Positions 8,001-15,825 of a DNA stretch of 48,101 nucleotides are shown in pieces (position 1 is the stretch's first letter; each line of letters starts with the position of its first letter). The notes beneath the pieces were generated by a model that did not search any database, was not told where the DNA came from, and worked only from the letters and a program-made list of their open reading frames with translations. A program made the translations under genes and the position numbers. Origin of the DNA: an uncultured Pseudomonadota bacterium (GTDB lineage: Bacteria; Pseudomonadota; Gammaproteobacteria; Xanthomonadales; Ahniellaceae); NCBI GenBank assembly GCA_937996755.1, contig CALKUS010000099.1, forward strand, positions 1 to 48,101, in the 5' to 3' direction.

Positions 8001-9477
8001 GCTCGAATCCGCGGAACATCGGCCCGGTCGCAGCCGTCGCGCTGAGCACGCCTTCGGCGTTCGCGGCGCCGAGGTCGAACTGTTCCCAGACGTAGGTGAG
8101 CGCGTCGTTGTCCGGATCGCTGCCCGACGCGGTGAGCGTGAACGGCGTGCGTCCCGGGATCGTGAAGCCGGCCGGCGTCGACACCGTCGGCACGCCGTTG
8201 CCGGTCGCGGAGGTCGTGCCGCAGGTGCTGCCGCCGCCCGTCGTCGTGAACGCGAGGATCTCGTTGAGGCTGAGGCGATGGAAGTAGTCGTCGCTGTTCG
8301 GCTGCAGGTTGTCGCCGTTGCAGATGCCGGCGTAGGCCTGGATCGTGATGCCGCTGCCCGGCTCGTACGCCGTGCTGCCGTTGCGATTCGAGCCCGTGCA
8401 GCTGCCGCCCGAGCCGTTGAACGTGTGGTTGCCGCTGAACTGGTGGCCCATTTCGTGCGCCACGTAGTCGACGTCGAAGCCGTCGGCGACCGGCGAGCCC
8501 GAGCCCGTGAGCCCGCGCGCCTTCGAGCCGCCGCAGACCACGCCGAGGCCCGCGACGCCGCCGCCGCCCGTGCCGACCAGGTGGCCGATGTCGTAGTTCG
8601 CCGCGCCGATCTGCGCGTTGATCGTCGTCTGGTTCGCGGCGAGGTCGCCGGAGGTGTTGGCGTATGGATCCGTCGCGGGATCGGTGAACAGGATGAGGTC
8701 CTCGTTCGCGACGAGCACCATGCGCACGGAGACCTCGCGCTCGTAGATGCCGTTGACGCGGTTGATCGTCGTGACGATCGCGCTGAGCGCATCGAGCTTC
8801 GTGCCGCCGTGGAAGATCGTGTACTCGCCGGTCGCCGCCATCGCGAGCCGGTACGTGCGCAGCGTGGCGCCCGAGGACACGTCCGGTGCCGATGCGCCCG
8901 GGTCGCGCGGGGCGATCGGCTCGCCCGTCACGAGGCAGATGCCGCGCTCGCCGCGATGATCGTGCTTCGCGTAGGCGATGTAGTCGTCCACGTCGCCGCT
9001 GCGATACGGATCGACGTAGGTCGTGCCTTCGCGACCGATCACCTGCGCGTGGAAGCCCTTCGGCGTCAGGTCGAAGCGCACCGTCGCGGACGGGTCGTCG
9101 ACGCCCTGGCCGAGCCACGTGCGGATCTGCGGATAGCGCGCGGCGAGGCCCGGTTCCATCACGGGCGATTCGACGATGCGGAACGTCGAGTAGCCGCCGT
9201 CCGGGCGCGGCAGCTCGAGCAACGCTTCGCTCTCGCCCGCGCGACGCTGCGCTTCCGGCGGCGCGGCAGCGAGGATCTGCTCCAGGCGCCCGCGGTCGAG
9301 CGTGAACACGCGATAGCGGTCGGGGACGATCTGGCGCGTGCCGCCCGACGCGGGCAGCGACGCTTCCGGCACTTCGAGCCACGCCTCGTCGGGCGAGATC
9401 GCGGCGCTCGCGGCGAGCGGCGCGACGGACAGGACGGCGCTCGCTGCCAGCAGCGAGAAGGCGTGGAACTTGCGCAT
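5071..9477 (-). CDS. giant secreted zinc metalloprotease (reprolysin-like, M12B-type)
   Basis: A 1468-residue exported protein. It starts at the ATG at 9477 with a signal peptide (MRKFHAFSLLAASAVLSVAPLAASA) after GGGGCAG; longer in-frame starts lack these. Residues about 25-190 look like a propeptide. The catalytic domain contains HEMGHQFSGNH at 341-351 (zinc ligands His341, His345, His351; catalytic Glu342), and the usual metzincin Gly at position 8 of the motif is Ser349. After it come Ig/fibronectin-like beta repeats, a region with a CARDB-like pattern, a Calx-beta-like repeat near residues 1230-1340, and a DUF11-like repeat near 1345-1450. The C-terminus is DLLLQNSFE, resembling the short ...F..GFE tails that I recall on many secreted Lysobacterales proteins. 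Substrate unknown. Its stop lies 15 nt from that of ubiA. Confidence 0.88.
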   Translation of the reverse strand: MRKFHAFSLLAASAVLSVAPLAASAAISPDEAWLEVPEASLPASGGTRQIVPDRYRVFTLDRGRLEQILAAAPPEAQRRAGESEALLELPRPDGGYSTFRIVESPVMEPGLAARYPQIRTWLGQGVDDPSATVRFDLTPKGFHAQVIGREGTTYVDPYRSGDVDDYIAYAKHDHRGERGICLVTGEPIAPRDPGASAPDVSSGATLRTYRLAMAATGEYTIFHGGTKLDALSAIVTTINRVNGIYEREVSVRMVLVANEDLILFTDPATDPYANTSGDLAANQTTINAQIGAANYDIGHLVGTGGGGVAGLGVVCGGSKARGLTGSGSPVADGFDVDYVAHEMGHQFSGNHTFNGSGGSCTGSNRNGSTAYEPGSGITIQAYAGICNGDNLQPNSDDYFHRLSLNEILAFTTTGGGSTCGTTSATGNGVPTVSTPAGFTIPGRTPFTLTASGSDPDNDALTYVWEQFDLGAANAEGVLSATAATGPMFRGFEPVSDPSRTFPSWRYILANANAVPATAPRPGTNNPLFMTGEVLPNVSRTLNFRVTVRDNRAGGGGTNEASTAITVANTAGPFAVTAPNTAATFAAGSVATVAWNVAGSADAPVSTANVRITLSIDGGATWPIELASSTPNDGSEQVTLPAGIATTQARVRVAAVGNIFFDVSDADFAITSANTAPDIAGIARLGVRQGGPTVTGVVATVSDAQDAAAALAVSVTGAPPELVTSVQNVGGAIRLTATALCELVAPTAGTRAYPLTLSVVDTAGAVRTAEVVVDVAGNRTPTLGTYAALNAAPDTTRTLAPSPPGFDADGNFALATVVPNTLPGGGTIAIAPDGTLTVVTTAATPVGTNATVRARLQDTCGAVEQRDAVITVGAPVVTPVLGEAQVITGNAVLEPNECNSVLVSVRNDGTAPMTGVSGTITTSNPNATITLGSSGWPDIPPGESRTNSIPFQVSTTGALACFSNVALATSVTYAQSGTPLSGNVDVSVGRAQGANYTFAASTGATLPNDTVLVAASQATEDAAVNLVVPAGFNFSIYGTAVAGGSTLRASTNGSLQLSATGGGADASNLPLPASTNFPAAAPTLFVYWDDWRMLLSDGASAPDAGIYTKLEGTAPNRRWIVEWRGRIRGDGNTGVNNNRVAIVLHENSNTFDFVYVATGVGAAAGGGGATIGVQASGTGPAFTQFSLNNPSLSPGLKLTGTISPAVCAPGSAGCSATPAATLLQSGGGTTVTEGGATDTYTIALAAAPTGTVVVTPTPDAQVTVSPPTLTFTTANWTAPQVVTVTAVDDALSENAHTGTITHAASGGGYDAVAIPSVVANIVDNDVFTADLAVSNRIDNPPLLQGQVLSFTVKVDNLSTTQAVGAAQFAYTEPNFVLSGWSWTCVAAIGSSCPASGAGLPNHTISVGAGSRVTYSISGLIPALAPTGTSLVTTASASASAPFFDSAPANDTATAVGTIGPDLLLQNSFE

Positions 9478-9588
9478 GATCTGCCCCAGAAATCCCCGAA
9501 GGTCGCGGAGCATCGGCCACGCAGGCGCGCGCCGCAAGTCAACCGCAGGCGGAGCGCGGTTCGGGCGGAAGGATGACCCGTGCCGGCC

Positions 9589-10302
9589 TCAGGCCGCAGC
9601 GCGGGCGATCGACAGCAGCACGACGCGTCGCGCGCCCGCGCGCTTGAGTACGCGCGCGCATTCGCGCGCCGTGGCGCCCGTGGTCGCGACGTCGTCGAGC
9701 AGCGCGATGCGGCGTCCCTTCACGTCGGCATGCGCGACGAACGCGGCGCGCACGTTGCGGCGCCGCTCGCGCGCGTCGAGCCCGGTCTGCGCCGCGGTGT
9801 CGCGCGAGCGTTCCAGCCAGCGCGGGTGCGCGGCGATGCCGAGCGCGCGCGCGAGCGGCCGCGCGAGCTCCAGCGACTGGTTGAAGCCGCGCGCCCGCAG
9901 TCGCGCGCGCGACAGCGGCACGGGCACGATCGCTTCGCAGTCGAGCGTCGCGGCGTCGACGTGCTCGGCCAGCAACCGGCCGAGCACGCGGCCCGCGGCG
10001 AGGTCGGCCGAGAACTTCAGCCGCTGCAGCAGCCGGTCGAGCGGGTAGTCGTAGCGGAACGGCGCGAACGCCGCGTCGAACGGCGGCGGCCGGCGCACGC
10101 ACTTGCCGCATTGCGCCGCGGGCGCGGCGAGCGGCAGCGCGCATCGGGCGCAGCAGCAGTGGTTGCGCGGCAGGTCGTCGCGGCAGGCGGCGCAGAGGTC
10201 GGCATCGCCGTCGCCGCGCCCGCCGCACAGCACGCAGCAGGCCGGCAGCAGGTGCTGCGCCAGCTTCGCGACGATTCCGTTTACCAGGCCCAGCCTCTTC
10301 AA
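9589..10302 (-). CDS. comF: ComF family phosphoribosyltransferase-like protein
   Basis: A 237-residue ComF protein, related to the competence factor that helps take up single-stranded DNA. An N-terminal zinc finger contains paired cysteines (CCVLCGG, DLCAACRDDLP, CCCARCALPL, CGKC). A phosphoribosyltransferase fold follows, with the PRPP-binding-like loop ALLDDVATTGATA near residues 200-212. The start is uncertain: I use TTG at 10302 because GGGGC precedes it and it fits the usual N-terminus (KRLGLVNGIVAKLAQHLLPACC). Frames extending to 10545 would overlap bioB and are unlikely. It is divergent from bioB across about 60 bp, a common arrangement in related genomes. Confidence 0.88.
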   Translation of the reverse strand: MKRLGLVNGIVAKLAQHLLPACCVLCGGRGDGDADLCAACRDDLPRNHCCCARCALPLAAPAAQCGKCVRRPPPFDAAFAPFRYDYPLDRLLQRLKFSADLAAGRVLGRLLAEHVDAATLDCEAIVPVPLSRARLRARGFNQSLELARPLARALGIAAHPRWLERSRDTAAQTGLDARERRRNVRAAFVAHADVKGRRIALLDDVATTGATARECARVLKRAGARRVVLLSIARAAA

Positions 10303-10363
10303 GTTGACAGCCCCGGGACCCCGCCCCGACACTGCCGCCCACTCTAGCCAACGGGACGAAGCC

Positions 10364-11392
10364 GTGTCGAAGCCGGACCTGCGCCACGACTGGCGCGTCG
10401 ACGAGGCCGTGGCGCTGTTCGCGCTGCCGTTCAACGACCTGCTGCACCGCGCGCAGACCGTGCACCGCGCGCACCACGACCCGAACGCCGTGCAGGTGTC
10501 GACGCTGCTGTCGATCAAGACGGGCGCGTGCCCGGAAGACTGCAAGTACTGCCCGCAGAGCGCGCGCTACGACACCGGGCTGAAGGCCGAGCGCCTGATG
10601 AGCGTCGACGAGGTCATCGCGGGCGCGAAGCGCGCGAAGGCCGCCGGCGCGACGCGCTTCTGCATGGGCGCCGCGTGGCGCTCGCCGAAGGATCGCGATC
10701 TCGCGCAGGTCGCCGACATGGTGCGCGAGGTGTCCGCGCTCGGCATGGAAACGTGCGCGACGCTCGGCATGCTCACCGAGGCGCAGGCGCGCACGCTCGC
10801 CGACGCAGGCCTCGACTACTACAACCACAACCTCGACACGTCGCCGGAGTTCTACGGCGAGATCGTCGGGACGCGCTGCTACCAGGACCGCCTCGACACG
10901 CTGGCGCACGTGCGCGCGGCGGGCATGAAGACCTGCTGCGGCGGCATCGTGGGCATGGGCGAGTCGCGCGCAGACCGCGCGGGCCTGCTCGTGCAGCTCG
11001 CGAACCTCCCGCAGCACCCGGACAGCGTGCCGATCAACCGCCTCGTGCGCGTCGCGGGCACGCCGCTCGCGCACGAGCGCGAGCTCGACGCGTTCGAGTT
11101 CGTGCGCACGATCGCGGTCGCGCGCATCCTCATGCCGCACTCGGTCGTGCGCCTCTCGGCCGGCCGCGAGACGATGCCGGACGAGCTGCAGGCGCTGTGC
11201 TTCCTCGCCGGCGCGAACTCGATCTTCTACGGCGAGAAGCTGCTCACCACGGGCAATCCCGACACCGCGCACGACCTCGCACTGTTCGATCGCCTCGGCC
11301 TGCATGCGCTGCAGCCGGAGCTGCGCGGGCACGATGCGGCGACCACGGTGCACACGGGCATCTGCGAGCCGGAGAACGCGGCGACCGCTTGA
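10364..11392 (+). CDS. bioB: biotin synthase BioB
   Basis: Radical-SAM enzyme that inserts sulfur into dethiobiotin, the last step of biotin synthesis. It is 342 residues long. The SAM-cluster cysteines are CPEDCKYC (Cys56, Cys60, Cys63), followed by the expected YYNHNLDTSPEFY region and the C-terminal FLAGANSIFYGEKLLTTGN motif. The GTG at 10364 gives the normal N-terminus; the frame stays open upstream only through the divergent comF region. Its stop TGA shares its A with the ATG of bioF (TGATG), so the two are translationally coupled. It opens a four-gene biotin operon (bioB, bioF, bioH, bioC). Confidence 0.97.
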   Translation: MSKPDLRHDWRVDEAVALFALPFNDLLHRAQTVHRAHHDPNAVQVSTLLSIKTGACPEDCKYCPQSARYDTGLKAERLMSVDEVIAGAKRAKAAGATRFCMGAAWRSPKDRDLAQVADMVREVSALGMETCATLGMLTEAQARTLADAGLDYYNHNLDTSPEFYGEIVGTRCYQDRLDTLAHVRAAGMKTCCGGIVGMGESRADRAGLLVQLANLPQHPDSVPINRLVRVAGTPLAHERELDAFEFVRTIAVARILMPHSVVRLSAGRETMPDELQALCFLAGANSIFYGEKLLTTGNPDTAHDLALFDRLGLHALQPELRGHDAATTVHTGICEPENAATA

Positions 11393-12618
11393 TGCGCGTC
11401 GACCTGCTCGAGCGGCTCGCGCAACGACACGCGGAACGCAGCGCCGCCGGCCTCGCGCGCCGCGTGCGCACGATCGCCGAGGCACGCGGGCCGCGGATCG
11501 TCGTCGCGGGCCGCGAGCTCCTGTCGTTCGCGAGCAACGACTACCTCGGCCTCGCCGGGCACGCGGCCGTGCGCGACGCGCTCGTGCGCAGCGCGCAGCG
11601 CGACGGCGTCGGCGCGACGGCTGCCCACCTGCTCGGCGGCCATCGCCGCGAGCATGCGGCGCTGGAATTCGAGCTGGCCGACTGGCTCGGCCGCGACCGC
11701 GCATTGCTGTTCTCGAGCGGCTGGCTCGCGAACCTCGGCGTCGTCGGCGCGCTGCTCGGCGACGGCGACGCGAGCGTACAGGACAAGCTCAACCACGCGA
11801 GTCTCCTTGACGCGGCGCGCCTCGCGGGCGCCGAGCTGAAGCGCTACGTGCACGGCGACGCCGCGAGCGCGCGCCGGCAGCTCGCGACGCGCGCGGACGC
11901 GCCCGCATTGCTCTCCACCGACGGCGTCTTCAGCATGGACGGTGACGTCGCGCCGCTCGCGGCGCTCGCCGACGTCGCGCGCGACGCAAACGCCACGCTG
12001 CACGTCGACGACGCGCACGGCATCGGCGTGCTCGGTCCCGGGGGGCGCGGCAGCGTCGCCGACGCGGGGCTGGGCCAGGCAGAAGTGCCGGTGCTCATGG
12101 CGACGCTCGGCAAGGCACTGGGCACGGGCGGCGCGTTCGTCGCGGGCAGCGCGGCGCTCGTCGACGGCCTCGTGCAGTTCGCGCGCCCGTTCGTGTTCAC
12201 CACGGCGATGCCACCGGCGCTCGCCGCCGCGTCGCGCGCCGCGCTCGGCGTTGCGCGCCACGAGCACTGGCGGCGCGACAAGCTCGCGACGCTGGTCGCG
12301 CACTTCCGCCGCGGCGCCACGGCACGCGGCTTCGCGCTCGTGGATTCGCGCACGCCGATCCAGCCGTTGCTGCTCGGCGACGCGGCCCGCGCCGTGCAGG
12401 CTGCGCAGGCGCTGGAGGCGCTCGGCTTCTGGGTGCCCGCGATCCGGCCGCCGACCGTGCCCGACGGCGCCGCGCGCCTGCGCATCACGTTCAGCGCGCT
12501 GCACGACGAGCGCGACGTCGCCGCGCTGCTCGATGCGCTCGATCAGTCGCTCGCGCTGCCGGCGCGGCCCGCGCGCCGGGCCGCTGCCGCGCCGCGCCGC
12601 ACCCGGCGAACGAGCTGA
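11392..12618 (+). CDS. bioF: 8-amino-7-oxononanoate synthase BioF
   Basis: PLP-dependent enzyme that condenses pimeloyl-ACP (or -CoA) with alanine to give 8-amino-7-oxononanoate. It is 408 residues long. Characteristic parts are FASNDYLGLAGH near residue 45, the HLLGGHRREHAALE segment, STDGVFSMDGDVAPL, VDDAHGIGVLGPGGRG, and the PLP lysine in MATLGKALGTGG (Lys241). The last 20 residues are Ala/Pro/Arg-rich and probably disordered. Start and stop overlap the neighbouring genes by the TGATG arrangement on both sides, so translation should be tightly coupled. Confidence 0.96.
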   Translation: MRVDLLERLAQRHAERSAAGLARRVRTIAEARGPRIVVAGRELLSFASNDYLGLAGHAAVRDALVRSAQRDGVGATAAHLLGGHRREHAALEFELADWLGRDRALLFSSGWLANLGVVGALLGDGDASVQDKLNHASLLDAARLAGAELKRYVHGDAASARRQLATRADAPALLSTDGVFSMDGDVAPLAALADVARDANATLHVDDAHGIGVLGPGGRGSVADAGLGQAEVPVLMATLGKALGTGGAFVAGSAALVDGLVQFARPFVFTTAMPPALAAASRAALGVARHEHWRRDKLATLVAHFRRGATARGFALVDSRTPIQPLLLGDAARAVQAAQALEALGFWVPAIRPPTVPDGAARLRITFSALHDERDVAALLDALDQSLALPARPARRAAAAPRRTRRTS

Positions 12619-13400
12619 TGTTCATCGAGACGCGCGGGTCGGGACCGCCGCTGGTCCTCGTGCACGGCTGGGCCATGCACGCGGGCGTGTTCGACGGAAT
12701 CGCCGATGCGCTCGCCGCCGTGCGCACGCTGCACCTCGTCGACCTGCCTGGCCACGGGCGCAGCGCCGCGTCGGGTGAGCGCCTCGTGCTCGCCGACTGC
12801 GCGCGCGAGCTCGTGGAACGGGTCGGCTCAGCGGACTGGCTCGGCTGGTCGCTCGGCGGGCTCGTGGCGCTGGCAGCGGCGCGCGCGTTCCCGCAACGCG
12901 TGCGCTCGCTCGCGCTCATCGCGGCGAATCCGCGCTTCGTGATTGCGCCCGCATGGGAACACGGCGTCGCGCACTCGGTGTTCGCGCAGTTCGGCGCCGA
13001 CCTCGCGCGCGACTACCGCGCGACGCTCGACCGCTTCCTCGCGCTCGAATGCCACGGCAGCGATTGTGCGCGCGCGGAACTGCGCGCGCTGCGAGCGAAG
13101 CTGTTCGCGCACGGCGAGCCCGTTCCGTCCGCGCTCGCCGACGGGCTCGTGCTGCTCGACGAATGCGACCTGCGCGCCGCATTGCCGGCGATGGCCGTGC
13201 CGGCGCTGTGGCTCGCGGGCGCGCGCGACCGGCTGGTGCCGTGGCAGGCGATGGAATGGGCCGCGCGCGCGATGCCCGACGCGCGCTTCGTGCGCATCGC
13301 CGGTGGCGGCCACGCCCCGTTCATCGGCCATCCCGATCGCGTGCTCGATGCCTTGCTTCCGTTCCTCGGCGCGACACCGGCACGGGAGCTCACGTCGTGA
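12618..13400 (+). CDS. bioH: pimeloyl-ACP methyl ester carboxylesterase BioH
   Basis: Alpha/beta hydrolase that removes the methyl group from pimeloyl-ACP methyl ester, ending the disguised fatty-acid cycles begun by BioC. It is 260 residues long. The oxyanion region LVHGWAMHAGVF, nucleophile elbow GWSLGGL (Ser78), acid region AGARDRLVP and the catalytic His in GGGHAPF are all visible. Its ATG overlaps the bioF stop (TGATG) and its TGA overlaps the GTG of bioC. The position between bioF and bioC supports BioH over a generic esterase. Confidence 0.93.
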   Translation: MFIETRGSGPPLVLVHGWAMHAGVFDGIADALAAVRTLHLVDLPGHGRSAASGERLVLADCARELVERVGSADWLGWSLGGLVALAAARAFPQRVRSLALIAANPRFVIAPAWEHGVAHSVFAQFGADLARDYRATLDRFLALECHGSDCARAELRALRAKLFAHGEPVPSALADGLVLLDECDLRAALPAMAVPALWLAGARDRLVPWQAMEWAARAMPDARFVRIAGGGHAPFIGHPDRVLDALLPFLGATPARELTS

Positions 13401-14272
13401 CGATCGACCCGAACGTCGTGCGCCGCGCGTTCGCACGTGCCGCTGCGCGTTACGATGCGACGGCCGTGCTGCAGCACGAAGTCGAGGCGCGCCTGCTCGA
13501 GCGCGTCGACGAGCTCGGGATCGCGCCCGCGCGCGTGCTCGACCTCGGCGCCGGCACCGGCGGCGGCACGGCCGCGTTGCGCAAGCGCTACGGCGCCGCG
13601 CAGGTCGTGGCGCTCGACCAGGCGCTGCCCATGCTGCGCGAAGCCGGACGCCGGCGCGGCTGGTGGAAGCCGTTCCAGCGCGTCGCGGGCGATGCGAACG
13701 CGCTGCCGTTGCGCGAGGCGAGCCTCGACCTCGTGTTCTCCAGCCTGTGCCTGCAGTGGTGCCCCGACCTGCCGCGCGTGTTCGGCGAGCTGCGCCGCGT
13801 GCTGAAGCCCGGTGGCGCGTTGCTGTTCACCACGTTCGGGCCGGAGACGCTGCACGAGCTGCGCGGCGCCTGGGCCGCGGCCGACGGCGCGCCGCACGTG
13901 AACCGCTTCGCCGACCTGCCGGAGATCGGCGACGCGTTGCTCGCCGCGGGTTTCCGCGATCCGGTCGTCGACCTCGACACGATCACCGTGACCTACCGCG
14001 ACGCGCGCACGCTGATGCGCGAGCTGCGCGAGATCGGCGCCGGCAACGCGGACGCCGCGCGCCCGCGCGGCCTCACCGGCAAGGCGCGCCTCGCGCGCGT
14101 GCTCGAAGCTTACGAACGGCACCGGCGTGCCGACGGTACGCTGCCCGCGACCTACGAAGTGATCCACGCGCGCGCGATCGCGCCCGATCCCGGCCAGCCG
14201 CGGCGGCAGGGCGGGGCGGAGATCGCGGCAATCCCGATCGACAAGTTGCGTGGAAGCCGCGTTCGGAGGTAG
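13397..14272 (+). CDS. bioC: malonyl-ACP O-methyltransferase BioC
   Basis: SAM-dependent methyltransferase that methylates malonyl-ACP to start pimelate synthesis. It is 291 residues long. The N-terminus VRRAFARAAARYDATAVLQHEV is typical of BioC. Motif I is VLDLGAGTGGGT, the acidic motif II is VALDQA, and SLDLVFSSLCLQWCPDLPRVFGEL is the family signature around post-motif II. The GTG start overlaps the stop of bioH (GTGA). The stop codon lies inside a REP element that begins at 14269. bioD is often next in related operons but does not follow here. Confidence 0.95.
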   Translation: MTIDPNVVRRAFARAAARYDATAVLQHEVEARLLERVDELGIAPARVLDLGAGTGGGTAALRKRYGAAQVVALDQALPMLREAGRRRGWWKPFQRVAGDANALPLREASLDLVFSSLCLQWCPDLPRVFGELRRVLKPGGALLFTTFGPETLHELRGAWAAADGAPHVNRFADLPEIGDALLAAGFRDPVVDLDTITVTYRDARTLMRELREIGAGNADAARPRGLTGKARLARVLEAYERHRRADGTLPATYEVIHARAIAPDPGQPRRQGGAEIAAIPIDKLRGSRVRR

Positions 14273-14293
14273 GAGCCCACCCTGTGGGCGATT
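14269..14293 (+). repeat. GTAGGAGC-type REP element, copy 1
   Basis: A short palindromic element: GTAGGA head, then GCCCAC-CCT-GTGGGC hairpin, then GATT. The 23 nt at 14271-14293 occur again, in reverse, at 36174-36196. It overlaps the stop codon of bioC and lies between convergent genes. The GTAG head plus hairpin is the usual form of REP repeats in this order. Confidence 0.75.
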
Positions 14294-14296
14294 CAA

Positions 14297-14725
14297 CTAG
14301 CGGCTGACCTGGCGCAACCACTCCTGCAGGTTGGAGTACGAGGTCAGGCGCGTGATGCGCTGGTCCGCGACCTCGAAGAACGCGCCGCCGGCGAGCTGGT
14401 ACTTCTGGTTGCGCGCGGCGGGCAGGCCATCCTCGGCCGCCACGTATTCGCCGTGCACGGTGTACTCGGCCGCCGCGTGCTTGCCGTCCGGGCTGGTCAT
14501 GACGACGAGGTCGCGCACTTCCTCGCGGTAACACTTCCCGTGCCGATCGAGGAACGCCTGGAACGCCGCGCGGCCGGATTCGCGCCCGCCCTGGTTCACG
14601 TCGTGGCGTACGTCCTCGGACAGCGTCGCGAGCACGCCGGCCCAGTCGCGCCGGTTGAAGGCGGCGTAGAAAGCGAGCACCAGCGCCACCGTGCGATCGG
14701 TGGCGCGCATCCCGTCGATGATCAT
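14297..14725 (-). CDS. SnoaL-like / ketosteroid-isomerase-related NTF2-fold protein
   Basis: A 142-residue cytoplasmic protein of the SnoaL/limonene-epoxide-hydrolase-like NTF2 fold. Visible landmarks are RTVALVLAFYAAFNRRDWAGVLATL (first helices), LSEDVRHDVNQGG, GRAAFQAFLDRH, and AAEYTVHGEYVAAEDGLP with GGAFFEVADQRITRLTSYSNLQEWLRQV, the beta strands that line the pocket. Proteins with this pattern are often annotated as ketosteroid isomerase-related, but the substrate is unknown. The ATG at 14725 overlaps the stop of the dehydratase gene (ATGA), so the two are made as one unit. Confidence 0.85.
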   Translation of the reverse strand: MIIDGMRATDRTVALVLAFYAAFNRRDWAGVLATLSEDVRHDVNQGGRESGRAAFQAFLDRHGKCYREEVRDLVVMTSPDGKHAAAEYTVHGEYVAAEDGLPAARNQKYQLAGGAFFEVADQRITRLTSYSNLQEWLRQVSR

Positions 14726-15726
14726 CGTGACTCCCCCGCGCCGTCCGGGCGCGCCGCCAGCCAGGGCAATGCGTCGAGGTCGACGTTGCCGCCGGACAGG
14801 ATGATACCCACGCGGCGGCCCGCGAAGTGTGCGGGCGTGCCGAGGACGACCGCCAGGGCGACGGCGGCGGACGGCTCGATCACGATCTTGAGCCGCTCGA
14901 ACACGAGGCGCATGGCCGCGACGATGGCGGGCTCGTCGGCCAGCAGGATCGTGGCGCGATGCTCGCGCAGGACGTCGAAATCGAGCACACCGAGGTGCGT
15001 GCGCAGGCCGTCGCAGACCGTGTGCGCGACGCGATCGGTGATGCGGACGCCGGTGGCGAGCGAATCGTGTGCGTCGCGCGCGCCTTCCGGCTCCGCGCCG
15101 ACCACGTCGATCGTCGCGTTCACGCCGTGCGCGGCGATCGCCGTGCCGGACAGCAGTCCGCCGCCGCCCACGGGCGCGACGATCGCATCGAGCCGACCGG
15201 CCTGTTCGAGCAGCTCGAGCGTGGCCGTCCCCTGGCCCGCGACGACGCGCGCGTCGTCGAACGGGTGTACGAGCTCGGCGCCGGTGCGCGACTGGATCGC
15301 GGCGCACGCCGCGTTGCGCGCGGCGATGGTCGGTTCGCACAACGTGACCTGGCCGCCGAAATCGCGGATCGCGGCGAGCTTCACGGCCGGCGCATTGCGC
15401 GGCACCACGACGTGGCACGGGATGCCGCGCAGCCGCGCGGCCAGCGCGAGCGCCGCGCCGTGGTTTCCCGACGACTGCGTCACGACGCCGCGCGCGGCCT
15501 GCGCGTCGTCGAGGATCTGCACGGCGTTCGTCGCGCCGCGGAACTTGAACGCGCCGATGCGCTGCAGGTTTTCGCACTTGAAGAAGAGCTCCGCGCCGGC
15601 GATGCGATCGAGGCTGCCCGACCTGAGCACGGGCGTGCGCTGCACCCACGGCGCGATGCGCCGCGCGGCGTCGCGAACGTCTTCCAGCGCGGGCCTGTCG
15701 CCCGCAGCGAGCACATGCTTGTCCAT
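14722..15726 (-). CDS. PLP-dependent threonine/serine dehydratase
   Basis: A 334-residue fold-type II PLP enzyme close to catabolic threonine dehydratase and serine racemase. The Schiff-base lysine is in FKFRGATN (Lys61), the substrate loop is SSGNHG (85-90), and the phosphate-binding glycine loop is GGGGLLSG. There is no C-terminal ACT domain, so it is not the feedback-regulated biosynthetic IlvA. It may deaminate L-threonine or L-serine, or racemise serine. It is cotranscribed with the SnoaL-like gene through a 4-nt overlap and diverges from pepN across about 100 bp. Confidence 0.88.
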   Translation of the reverse strand: MDKHVLAAGDRPALEDVRDAARRIAPWVQRTPVLRSGSLDRIAGAELFFKCENLQRIGAFKFRGATNAVQILDDAQAARGVVTQSSGNHGAALALAARLRGIPCHVVVPRNAPAVKLAAIRDFGGQVTLCEPTIAARNAACAAIQSRTGAELVHPFDDARVVAGQGTATLELLEQAGRLDAIVAPVGGGGLLSGTAIAAHGVNATIDVVGAEPEGARDAHDSLATGVRITDRVAHTVCDGLRTHLGVLDFDVLREHRATILLADEPAIVAAMRLVFERLKIVIEPSAAVALAVVLGTPAHFAGRRVGIILSGGNVDLDALPWLAARPDGAGESR

Positions 15727-15825
15727 GCGCGCACGATAAGGCGGCGATTGCGCTTTCGCCAGACGTCACGCGGCCCGAAGGGGCAGCGGTGCTACGCTCG
15801 CCGGCCCATCGCAACCCGATCCCGC

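Noticed and set aside
5275..9576. 1433-codon open frame opposite the metalloprotease
   Set aside because: It is an Arg/Ala-rich shadow of the true gene caused by high GC at third codon positions; no domain is recognisable.
10276..10310. BirA operator-like half sites between comF and bioB
   Set aside because: CGTTTACCA and AGTTGACAG both resemble the same (right) half of the bio operator; no inverted TTGTAAACC partner is present at the required spacing.
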